Assembly: GCF_031127835.1 (NCBI RefSeq)
Contig: NZ_JARXHX010000002.1
Span: 62,001-126,000, forward strand
Source of the DNA: Pelagicoccus sp. SDUM812002
Lineage (GTDB): Bacteria; Verrucomicrobiota; Verrucomicrobiia; Opitutales; Opitutaceae
Reading direction: 5' to 3'
DNA: 64,000 bases
Shown: in pieces, positions 9,312 to 18,300 of the stretch
Numbering within the stretch: position 1 is the first letter of the stretch
How the letters are laid out: each line of letters opens with the position of its first letter
The notes under the pieces: model-generated
Databases searched by the model: none
What the model was told of the DNA's origin: nothing
Seen by the model: only the letters and a program-made list of their open reading frames with translations
Made by a program: the position numbers and the translations under genes

Positions 9312-9613
9312 GTGTGTTTTCGAAAAGTATTAGGGTTATCGTTGTGTTTGTACCAAATCTGCTTCCGCCAAACTGGGCTGGCAAGATTCGAGTGCTGTTA
9401 GGCCGCCTATTCTAGCGCCTCAACTCAGACATTTGCTGTCCGACACTGAAGGAAGTCACCATTTTTCACAATCTCCCAATTCCGCAGCTGGGCTTGCGAG
9501 AACCCAATTGTTCTTGCAGAAAGTCCTGCAGCCGCTTGAAAGTGCAGCTTCGTCACCTACATTCGCTCTACACGGCGCGAATATTGCAGAACAATCTACA
9601 CCTAACTGACGAC
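9312..9613. other. Intergenic region between recA and the glutaredoxin-like gene
   Basis: Divergent promoter region of about 300 bases. It contains one inverted repeat, AGAAC-CCAATT-GTTCT at 9499-9514, that resembles a LexA-type half-site pair but has an unusual 6-base spacer. I see no RNA gene or convincing coding sequence; the frame that extends the glutaredoxin gene leftwards to 9494 is Cys/Arg-rich and not conserved in character. Confidence 0.5.
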
Positions 9614-9955
9614 ATGAAGATCAAAGCATACTTGAAACCAACTTGTGGCTGGAGCATGGGCGTACGTGCTATCATGGATAAGCACCAGCTCGAGTACGAA
9701 GACATTGACATCATCAACAATCCCGACAACTACGCGGAAATGGTCGCCAAATCCGGTCAGCCACTTTCCCCCTGTGTTGAGATCGACGGTGTCATGCTCG
9801 CTGATGTTTCCGGCGAGGAAGTCGAGCAGTACATGCTCGCCAACACGCTCGTCAGCTCGAGCGAAGCGGAGGCTGCGGCCCCGACAGACCGCGGCTGCAC
9901 CGACGAAGAGCACGAAAAGATGCGCTCCGCGGCCAAGCCAATCCGATTCTTCTAA
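9614..9955 (+). CDS. Glutaredoxin-like protein with a CGWS motif
   Basis: 113 residues from the ATG at 9614. The first 80 residues look like a glutaredoxin/thioredoxin fold: beta strand MKIKAYLKPTC, active-site region CGWS with a single Cys at position 11, the helix GVRAIMDKHQL, then YEDIDIINNPDNYAEMVAKSG and the cis-Pro segment SPCVEIDGVMLADVSGEEV. The second active-site Cys of CPYC glutaredoxins is replaced, so a monothiol mechanism is expected. The C-terminal 30 residues (ending AKPIRFF) are an extra tail containing another Cys. A strong terminator follows. Its redox partner is unknown, and no ferredoxin or iron-sulfur assembly genes are adjacent. Confidence 0.75.
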   Translation: MKIKAYLKPTCGWSMGVRAIMDKHQLEYEDIDIINNPDNYAEMVAKSGQPLSPCVEIDGVMLADVSGEEVEQYMLANTLVSSSEAEAAAPTDRGCTDEEHEKMRSAAKPIRFF

Positions 9956-9986
9956 GATCTCTCGCCTTGCGCGAAGCGAACGAAAC

Positions 9987-10016
9987 AAAGGCCGGAGACA
10001 ACTTCCGGCCTTTTTT
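9987..10016 (+). terminator. Rho-independent terminator after the glutaredoxin-like gene
   Basis: The perfect 10-bp stem AAAGGCCGGA / TCCGGCCTTT (9987-9996 with 10004-10013) has a 7-base loop followed by T residues. It lies between the glutaredoxin-like gene and the gltB start. Confidence 0.9.
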
Positions 10017-10056
10017 GCCTCTCACTTCAGAGTTTCCGAGACCCACACTTTTCAAA

Positions 10057-13000
10057 ATGGACCAGATTCAAGCCTCACCACTTCTCTACAAAAAGGACTT
10101 TGAACATGACGCTTGCGGCGTCGGCCTACTTGCCAACATCAATGGCATACGCTCCCACGAGCTCCTCCAAAAATCGCTGCAAGCCCTCAAAAACCTGGCC
10201 CACCGCGGGGCCGTCGACGCTGACGCCATCACAGGCGACGGCGCTGGCATCCTCACCCAAATCCCCCATCAGCTCTTCCGTGAGTTTCTCGAGGACCAAG
10301 GCAAGAAGTTATTCAACGACGCCGATCTTGGTGTTGGAGTCATCTTTCTTCCTCGCAATGACGACTACGCCCAAGCCCATGGTCGCAAGATCATTGAAAA
10401 GGCGGTAGAAGCTGAAGGCCTCAGTCTACTCGCATGGCGCTACATCCCAGTCGACCCCAACTGTCTCGGGCGCAAGGCCGACCGCACTCAGCCACACATG
10501 GTGCAGGCCCTCATCGCCAAGACCGGTGAGCTGAGTGCAGAGGAATACGAACGCAAACTCTTCCTCGCCCGCAAAACCGCGGAACGTGCCGCAGAAGAAG
10601 CTCAACTGCAGGATTTCTACATCTGCAGCTTTTCTTGCCGCACTATTATATACAAGGGCATGCTCAATTCTCCGCAGGTCCGCAAATACTTCCCCGACCT
10701 GCGAGATTCGTCCTACACGACAAATTTCGTCATCTTCCATCAGCGCTACTCGACGAATACTTTCCCACAATGGCATCTCGCCCAACCATTCCGCATGATG
10801 GCTCACAATGGCGAAATCAATACCATCCGAGGAAACCGCAATCTCATGCGAGCTCGCGAAAATTCCAACGTCTACGGTATTTGGGGAGAACGTTTCGCCG
10901 ATCTTCGCCCGATGTTACAGCCGGATATGTCCGACTCCGCCAGCTTCGACAACACCCTTGAGCTACTCACCCTCGGAGGACGCTCCGCCCTGCAAGCCGT
11001 CACCATGATGATGCCGCCAGCGTGGGAAAACAACGCACTACTCGATGACTCGATGCGTGGCTTCTTCGAGTACCACTCTTGCATGCTAGAACCTTGGGAC
11101 GGTCCCGCCGCGATTGCTTTTGCCGACGGTCGATACGTCGCCGCCTCCCTCGATCGCAACGGACTTCGCCCCGCACGTTACAAAATATACGAAGACGGAA
11201 CTTTCATGCTCGCTTCCGAGCTCGGCCTCATCGACGAGACCGACATGAAAACCGTCCGCACCGGCCGACTTGGTCCCGGCAAGATGCTCGCTATCGACAT
11301 GGAGGAACACAAATTCCTCGACGACGACGAAATCAAAGCCCAACTCGGCAACGACGAGCGCTTCCAAAAATGGTGCACCGAGCACCTCGTGGACATTCAA
11401 GACTACGCAGCCAGCGCAAAGGGTAGCATTTCGAACTCCGAGGACGAAGAGGTCCAGCGCCAGCTCGCTTTCGGGTATGAGAAAGATGAATACGAAATCA
11501 TCTTCAAGCCTATGGCCGAATCAGCAATGGAAGCGATCGGTTCAATGGGAGACGATACCCCACTTGCCTTTCTCTCTCGCAAACCGCGGTTGCTCTACAG
11601 CTACTTCCGTCAACTCTTCGCCCAAGTAACCAATCCGCCGATCGACTCCATTCGCGAGCGTTCGGTGATGTCCCTCAATACCTTGCTCGGCGGCCGGCTC
11701 GGCCTTTTCGAGGACCTTCCTCAATCGGCTGGCTTCATCAAGGCCAACAGCCCAGTACTTTTTAACAACGAGCTCGCAGCGCTTTTTGACGTCAAGTTCC
11801 TCAAAGATCGCGTAATCCGACTCGACGCAACCTATACGACCTCATCCGGTGCAGCCGGTTTAGAGCTCGCCTTGAAAGACCTGATCTCCAGAGCCCAAGA
11901 CGCAGTCGAGAGTAACTCGGCCAAACTCATTATCCTTTCCGACAAAAATGTATCCAAGAATCGAGTCGCAATTCCGATGCTCCTTGCTATCGGAGCGGTC
12001 CACCAGCACCTCGTAAAAACTGGATACAGAATGAAGTGCGACTTGGTAGCAGAGACCGGCGAAGCACGCGACGTACATCAAATCGCCTGCTTGCTTGGCT
12101 TCGGGGCGAACGCGGTCAATCCTTACCTAGCACTTGCGATCATGACCAACTTCGCAGATAGAGGAGAAATCGAAGGTCTTGATGCCGCCGCAGCAGCGAA
12201 TAACTACCGCACCGCGATCGATAAGGGTCTCCTCAAGATCATGGGCAAAATGGGCATCAGTACGCTCTTCTCCTATTGCCGTGCCCAGATGTTCGAAGCA
12301 ATCGGCATCTCTCAAGACGTCATAGACGAATGCTTTGTCGGCACCCCCAGCCCTATCGGCGGGATTAGCTACGAACTCATAGCAGAGGAAACACTCGCAC
12401 GCCACAAGCACGCCTACGATCCTGAACTTAAAGCCGAACTTGAAAGTGCCGGCTACTATAAGGTGATCCGCAACGGCGGAGAATTCCACGCATGGAACCC
12501 TAAGGTCGTGGGTGGTATGCACCGCTTCCTGAAGACACATAAAAAGGAAGACTTCGATACCTATCGCCAGCAGTCGGACGAGCATCAGCCTTACGCCATT
12601 AAAGACCTGCTTCGGATTAAGTATCCAGATTCTGGAGTCGATGTCAGCCAAGTGGAGGAGGTTGAAGACATACGCCGCCGCTTCTGTACAGCCGGGATGT
12701 CGCTCGGTGCTCTCTCGCCGGAATGCCACGAAACCTTAGCCATCGCCATGAACCGCATCGGCGGTAAGTCGAACTCAGGCGAAGGGGGAGAGGAACCGCG
12801 TCGTTACTCGCTACTAGAGAGCGGGGACAACGCTTCCTCAGCCATCAAGCAAGTCGCTTCCGGCCGCTTCGGTGTTACCGCTGAATACTTGGCCTCTGCC
12901 AAGGAAATCGAGATCAAGATCGCCCAAGGAGCCAAGCCCGGGGAAGGGGGCCAACTTCCGGGACACAAGGTCTCACCGCTCATCGCTAAACTTCGCTTTA

Positions 13001-14589
13001 GCGTTCCAGGCGTCACCCTCATCTCTCCGCCGCCACACCACGACATCTACTCTATCGAGGACTTGGCTCAGCTTATCTTCGATCTCAAGGAAGTGAACCC
13101 ACGTGCCAAAGTCTGCGTGAAGCTCGTCTCGAGCTCCGGAGTCGGAACCGTTGCAGCGGGCGTGGCAAAAGCCTACGCGGACGTCATTCTCGTCTCCGGA
13201 CACGATGGTGGTACCGCCGCCTCACCCCTCTCATCCGTTAAACACGCTGGCTCCTCATGGGAAATCGGTATCGCTGAAACCCATCAGGTACTCATGATGA
13301 ACGGCCTGCGCAACCGCGTCACCTTACGCACAGACGGCGGTATGAAGACCGGACGTGACATCGTGATTGCTGCCATTCTCGGAGCCGAAGAATTCAACTT
13401 CGGAACGTCCGCGATGATAGCAGCTAGCTGTGCCATGTTCCGTGTTTGTCATTTGAATACATGTCCCGTCGGAGTAGCCACGCAAAGAGATGACCTCAGA
13501 GCGAAATACAAGGGTACCGCGGAAAACGTTATCAACTTCTTCAACGCAGTCGCGGAGGATGTACGCTACTACTTGGCCAAGCTGGGAGTCCGCAAGCTCG
13601 ACCAGCTCGTCGGACGCACTGAATTCCTCGAGCAAATCGACGATCCGGAAAACCCGAAAACCGCTACGGTCAATCTCAGCGGCCTGCTTCACGATCCCGA
13701 TCCAAGCGGCGAAGCACCTCGCACCCATACTCGTCCACGCAACGAGAGACTCGGTTTCGACGGCAGTCTTGACTCAACTATTATTCAAGAATCGCACGGT
13801 GTCATCGTCGGACGAGACGCGTCCTTCAAGGGCAAATACAAAGTAGGCAACACAGACCGCTGCCTCGGCACGCACCTATCAGGCGAAGTCGCCTACGTAC
13901 GAGGACCGAACCATCTTCCCGCCGGGTCGATTGACCTCACCTTCAAAGGAACTGCAGGTCAGAGTTTCTGTACATTGCTCACCCACGGTATAAAGGTAAC
14001 TCTACTCGGAGAAGCGAACGACTACGTCGGGAAATCGATGAGTGGAGGCGAAATTAGTATCCGCCCAGGGGAGGAACAGACCTACGACTGGACCCAAAAT
14101 ACGTTGATTGGAAACACCTGCCTATACGGTGCTACCGGAGGTAACCTCTTCGCAGCTGGCTTGGCAGGGGAACGTTTCGGTGTTCGTAACTCTGGGGCAG
14201 TCGCAGTCGTCGAAGGAGTAGGGGACCACGCCTGTGAATACATGACTGGCGGACTCGTCGTTTGTCTTGGAAAAACGGGTACAAACTTCGGGGCCGGCAT
14301 GAGCGGTGGACTCGCTTTCGTCTACGACGCAGACAATACCTTCGACGGCTATTATAATCCCGCGATGGTCGACATCGAGCGCCTTGGTGACGGGGGTGAG
14401 ATCGACGCACTCAAAAAAGTGTTGGAGGCACATCTGGAGAATACCCAAAGCCTCCACGCAAAGACGCTTCTCGAAGATTGGCAAATCACCACCGGGAAGT
14501 TCTGGAAGGTCGTGCCACATCCCTCCACTCCCGACACGCCGAAGAACGTGTTGAAAATCGAAAAGCTATCGATCCCGACGCTGAAATAG
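10057..14589 (+). CDS. gltB: Glutamate synthase large chain (GltB / ferredoxin-type GOGAT)
   Basis: 1510 residues from the ATG at 10057; the frame is open further upstream but crosses the terminator. Glutamine amidotransferase class II domain first, with the nucleophile Cys20 in DACGVG (a short propeptide must be removed), then the central domain, the FMN-binding synthase domain (GGKSNSGEGGEEPRRY, SGHDGGTAASPL) with the 3Fe-4S cysteines C1125, C1131 and C1136 (C-x5-C-x4-C, then PVGVATQ), and the GXGXG beta-helix at the C-terminus. It converts glutamine plus 2-oxoglutarate into two glutamates. No gltD follows: the gene is closed by a terminator and then secreted-protein genes. It could be ferredoxin-dependent or pair with a distant GltD. 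Confidence 0.96.
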   Translation: MDQIQASPLLYKKDFEHDACGVGLLANINGIRSHELLQKSLQALKNLAHRGAVDADAITGDGAGILTQIPHQLFREFLEDQGKKLFNDADLGVGVIFLPRNDDYAQAHGRKIIEKAVEAEGLSLLAWRYIPVDPNCLGRKADRTQPHMVQALIAKTGELSAEEYERKLFLARKTAERAAEEAQLQDFYICSFSCRTIIYKGMLNSPQVRKYFPDLRDSSYTTNFVIFHQRYSTNTFPQWHLAQPFRMMAHNGEINTIRGNRNLMRARENSNVYGIWGERFADLRPMLQPDMSDSASFDNTLELLTLGGRSALQAVTMMMPPAWENNALLDDSMRGFFEYHSCMLEPWDGPAAIAFADGRYVAASLDRNGLRPARYKIYEDGTFMLASELGLIDETDMKTVRTGRLGPGKMLAIDMEEHKFLDDDEIKAQLGNDERFQKWCTEHLVDIQDYAASAKGSISNSEDEEVQRQLAFGYEKDEYEIIFKPMAESAMEAIGSMGDDTPLAFLSRKPRLLYSYFRQLFAQVTNPPIDSIRERSVMSLNTLLGGRLGLFEDLPQSAGFIKANSPVLFNNELAALFDVKFLKDRVIRLDATYTTSSGAAGLELALKDLISRAQDAVESNSAKLIILSDKNVSKNRVAIPMLLAIGAVHQHLVKTGYRMKCDLVAETGEARDVHQIACLLGFGANAVNPYLALAIMTNFADRGEIEGLDAAAAANNYRTAIDKGLLKIMGKMGISTLFSYCRAQMFEAIGISQDVIDECFVGTPSPIGGISYELIAEETLARHKHAYDPELKAELESAGYYKVIRNGGEFHAWNPKVVGGMHRFLKTHKKEDFDTYRQQSDEHQPYAIKDLLRIKYPDSGVDVSQVEEVEDIRRRFCTAGMSLGALSPECHETLAIAMNRIGGKSNSGEGGEEPRRYSLLESGDNASSAIKQVASGRFGVTAEYLASAKEIEIKIAQGAKPGEGGQLPGHKVSPLIAKLRFSVPGVTLISPPPHHDIYSIEDLAQLIFDLKEVNPRAKVCVKLVSSSGVGTVAAGVAKAYADVILVSGHDGGTAASPLSSVKHAGSSWEIGIAETHQVLMMNGLRNRVTLRTDGGMKTGRDIVIAAILGAEEFNFGTSAMIAASCAMFRVCHLNTCPVGVATQRDDLRAKYKGTAENVINFFNAVAEDVRYYLAKLGVRKLDQLVGRTEFLEQIDDPENPKTATVNLSGLLHDPDPSGEAPRTHTRPRNERLGFDGSLDSTIIQESHGVIVGRDASFKGKYKVGNTDRCLGTHLSGEVAYVRGPNHLPAGSIDLTFKGTAGQSFCTLLTHGIKVTLLGEANDYVGKSMSGGEISIRPGEEQTYDWTQNTLIGNTCLYGATGGNLFAAGLAGERFGVRNSGAVAVVEGVGDHACEYMTGGLVVCLGKTGTNFGAGMSGGLAFVYDADNTFDGYYNPAMVDIERLGDGGEIDALKKVLEAHLENTQSLHAKTLLEDWQITTGKFWKVVPHPSTPDTPKNVLKIEKLSIPTLK

Positions 14590-14604
14590 CCTCTATTGTA
14601 ATAC

Positions 14605-14639
14605 AAAAAGCCCCTTTGCATGCATGAGGGGCTTTTTTT
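14605..14639 (+). terminator. Rho-independent terminator of gltB
   Basis: The 11-bp stem AAAAAGCCCCT / AGGGGCTTTTT (14605-14615 with 14627-14637) surrounds an 11-base loop that is itself palindromic (TGCATGCA), followed by a T tract. It begins 15 bases after the gltB stop. Confidence 0.92.
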
Positions 14640-14672
14640 ACAGCTATTTCGCTTTGGGGTTTCTTCTAATAC

Positions 14673-15365
14673 TTGCAGAGACTACGTACGCCTCACAGGC
14701 TTGCGCTCTTGCACCTCAAACCAAAGCTTTTCGCCTATCTTTTATTGGTGGTCGTTCTCGTCGCCGTGCTCGTGGTAGGGTTGAATCGAATACCACCGGA
14801 AGACCCCACCCAAGAAGAAGCCAGTAGCAAAGCAGCCGATTCCTCACCGAGAATTCGCTCGGCGCATCCCAAGTCGCCGCCAAATTCAGACAAAGTGGCT
14901 ACGAACCAACCGGAGGGTTCCTTTGACTCGCTGACTTCAAATGATGATCCGCTTCCCCTCGACATTCTAGTATCTGAAAAACTACCTCCCGACCTCCACC
15001 CTCACAATCTCGGAACTTGGCTAGGTGCCTTCGAACCGCCTCCCAGCCAATGGGAGAAACTACGCACCTCCCAATCTGAGGTAATCAGCTTCAACCTGCG
15101 AACTCCAGATGGAGTTGACCACGAGGTAGCCTTCGGCCGGTTCACTAAAATTGGCACGAGCAAAGGCATTTATTCGGGCGCGATAAAGGGAAGCCCCTTT
15201 TCCGAAGCAATGATCAGCTTCGTAGGCGATGCGATAGTTGGCTCTATGAGACTTCCCGGACAAGGAATCGGTTGGGAGGTCCGCAATCAAGGCTCCGGAG
15301 TGCAGAAGTTCGAAAAGGTCGACCTCGCAAAACTCCCGGCCTGCGCCGCTTGCCGTCATGAATAG
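14673..15365 (+). CDS. Membrane-anchored protein resembling a metalloprotease prodomain
   Basis: Up to 230 residues from TTG at 14673; a TTG at 14709 (LHLKPKLF) is an equally good start, and there is no ATG. It has one N-terminal membrane helix (YLLLVVVLVAVLVVGL), a Pro/Ser-rich spacer (about 38-90), and a beta-rich domain (about 100-225) with VISFNLRTPDGVDHEVAFG, YSGAIKGSPFSEAMISFVG and DAIVGSMRLPGQGIGWEV. That pattern resembles the prodomain found N-terminal to bacterial reprolysin-like metzincins, where a short domain precedes the catalytic part in one chain. The C-terminus is LPACAACRHE. Its last codons overlap the start of the protease gene by 8 bases, so the two are translationally coupled. 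The prodomain reading is inference. Confidence 0.7.
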   Translation: MQRLRTPHRLALLHLKPKLFAYLLLVVVLVAVLVVGLNRIPPEDPTQEEASSKAADSSPRIRSAHPKSPPNSDKVATNQPEGSFDSLTSNDDPLPLDILVSEKLPPDLHPHNLGTWLGAFEPPPSQWEKLRTSQSEVISFNLRTPDGVDHEVAFGRFTKIGTSKGIYSGAIKGSPFSEAMISFVGDAIVGSMRLPGQGIGWEVRNQGSGVQKFEKVDLAKLPACAACRHE

Positions 15366-18300
15366 GACAAATCGACTTTCAAACAGTTTCTGGAGAGCGG
15401 CTCTTCCCATTTTTTTCCTGGTCATGTTTGGCGCCGCGTCGCCAGCTCGAGCTGTATATATAGACCTGCTCGTCGTCTACACGCCGAGCCTCGAGAACGA
15501 TTATGGTGGCTACGACGGAGTCGAAGCTTTGGTCAGAGCTAGCGTGGAGAGCTCCAACATCAGCTTCGAAAACAGCAACATCGACATCGAGCTCCGATTG
15601 ATAGGCCTTAGGAAAGTAGACTACCAGGAAGATAACGACGACATGAGCGTCGATCTCGACCACCTACGAAACCTCGACGGTGTAATCGACGAAACACGCA
15701 CTTGGCGAAACGAAGTAGGAGCAGACGTTATCTATATGTTTCGAAGCGACAGCTACGATATCGATCATATCGGGCAAGCGTGGATACTCGAAGACGAGGG
15801 AGGAGAGGAAAGCTATGCCTATGGCGTCGTCACCGGCGAATATGTCCTCAGCGGCTTGGTGCTTCAACATGAAATCGGTCACAATCTTGGAGCAGCCCAT
15901 GATCCTGACAATACCGACAACGGTGGTCTTTTTTCCTATTCATATGGTCACCGATTCACAATTTCCAATGTAACCTACCGATCTGTGATGGCCTACGCTC
16001 CAGGTTACGAAATCAACTACTTCTCCAGCCCTAATATCAAGTACGAGGGCGTCGCCACCGGCACCAGCCAACGCGATAACGCTCGCACCCTACGCAACAC
16101 CGCCGCCACCGTCGCTGGCTATCGCAGCTTCAAGCCTAGCAAACCAACAGCGGTCGCAGACTACGACGATTCCGAATGGATTGAAGACACCGACAATAAC
16201 GGATACGAGATGGTCACCCTCGACGGAAGCGGCAGCCGCGGGTGGCCCAGCGTCGAATCTTGGAACTGGTCGTGGCCGGGCGGAAGCGCAAGCGGCGAGA
16301 CCGTGGACGCAAAGCTGCCACTCGGCACCAATACCGTGACCCTCACCATCACAGGGGTCGGCGGACTCAAAGACAGCGTGTCCGTCCAAGTGACCGTGCA
16401 CGGTTTCTCGCCCATCGAAAACATATTCACAACCCAACAAGGACTGTTTCTGCAAAAGGCGGACGGCCGTACCACCGCGGCAGGCTACAATGGCGATAAG
16501 CTGATGGGAGTAGAAACGAACCAGTCCTCCATCACGACCCTTACAAAGATAAAGTTCGACAACCTGCATCAAGTCAGCGGCAAAGGAAGCCAAACGCTCT
16601 TTCTTCTAAAAGACGGGTCAGTGTATGGAACCGGCTACTACTGGAACCAGAACTTCCCAGATAAAGCTGTGGAGGGCTTTACCAAAATCTTCGACGGTGG
16701 CATTGTCTCCGTCGCCAGCGGATCCTCTCACTCGCTCTTCCTCGACGACAAAGGAAAAGTCTGGGGAGCTGGATCCAATTACGACGGCCAACTCGGTGGC
16801 GGGCCCGAGAGTCCTAATTCAACCGAACTATCCGTCATATTCGATTCCGGAGCCAAGGCCATCAGAGCAGGTCAAACGTTCTCCTCGATAATCGGGACTG
16901 ACGGCTCCCTTTGGGTTAGCGGTAAAGTACGCTACGATCCCTTCGCTGGTGTAGAGTACTCGGACCATCGGAGTTTCACCAAAATCGAACAGAGCGGCGT
17001 TGTCGCCTTCGATTCCGGCGACGAACACATCGTCTACCTGAAGGAAGACGGTAGTGTATGGACCACTGGATACAACCGGGAAGGACAATTGGGAACGGGC
17101 GACCAAGATCGGAGAGTCGATCAAGCGCAAAAGATAGTGGATACAGGGGCCGCGAGCGTCGAAGCAGGATCCAACAACACCTACGTCACAATGAATGACG
17201 GAACTATCTGGGGAGCAGGGTACGGCCTGATAAGTCCTCAAGCCTTTCGCTCAGAAAACGCCTATGAGCTTCAGCCAATTTTTTCTTCGCGAGTACAAAA
17301 GATTTCAGCCAGCTACAACCTGCTCGCAGTACTCCTCAAAGATGGCTCCGTCTGGGTAGGGGGCCGCAATGACTATGGACAATTGGGGCAGGGTTATACA
17401 AGCCACCAGATGAGCCCGCTCCTGCAAACCACTCCTGTAACCGACCTCAGCCAGCCCAACGGAGCTCCCACTGCTCGGGGAAAAATCCTCGGGTATCCAA
17501 TCGACGACGACGGAGATGGCTTCGCAACAGTCAACCTTGACGCCAGCGACTCCAGCGACGATTGGAGAATAGAGAGCTACCTTTGGACCCTGCCAGAAGG
17601 CTCAAGCAACGAGCAAAAACCAAGCGTTCTACTCCCAGTTGGCGAATCAAGCTTCACCTTAACAGTCTTCGATGATCAAGGCCTTCAGCACAGCCAAGAC
17701 TTCATCGTCGAGGTAAAGCCCTACACTCGTCCCAAATCTGTGTACGCCAGCCAAAACCGCTTTTTTATCATAAAGGAGGACGGATCGCTCTGGTGTGCTG
17801 GGGACGTAGACGACCAGTTTTTTGGCTTCGACTACACAGAGTATTTTTTCGAGAAGCCTACCCCTGTCATGGCAAGCGACGTTGTGAAAGTCGTCGGTGG
17901 TTCCGACCACTGCATTGTCTTGAAAAACGATGGCAGCGTTTGGGGAACTGGTTCCAACAGCCATGGCCAACTCGGTCTCGGAGAACAGTTATCGAGCAAC
18001 GGTTTCGTCGAAATCTGGCCAAGTGGGGCGACAGATATTGCGGCTGCGGCACACATGAGCTTGATCCTGCTCGACGACGGTACCGCTTACGGAATGGGCC
18101 AAAACTACCAAGCACAGATTGCAGATTCGGCAGCAGATTTAGTACACAGCCCTCACCGCCTGCCTCTTGAGGGAATAAGAGAACTAGCAACCAGTGGATA
18201 CAATTCTATCTTGCTTCTCGAAGACGGAAGAATAGTACGGCTACAGTGCCCTACAGAGGAAAGAACGGAACCTTTCATAGAAATCGTGCAAGAGGGAGGC

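Noticed and set aside
9499-9514. AGAAC-N6-GTTCT inverted repeat as a LexA box
   Set aside because: The spacer differs from the GAAC-N4-GTTC type, and it lies about 190 bases from the recA start; too weak to list as a site.
14609-14632. Palindromic TGCATGCA loop in the gltB terminator as an operator
   Set aside because: It is simply the loop of a strong terminator hairpin.
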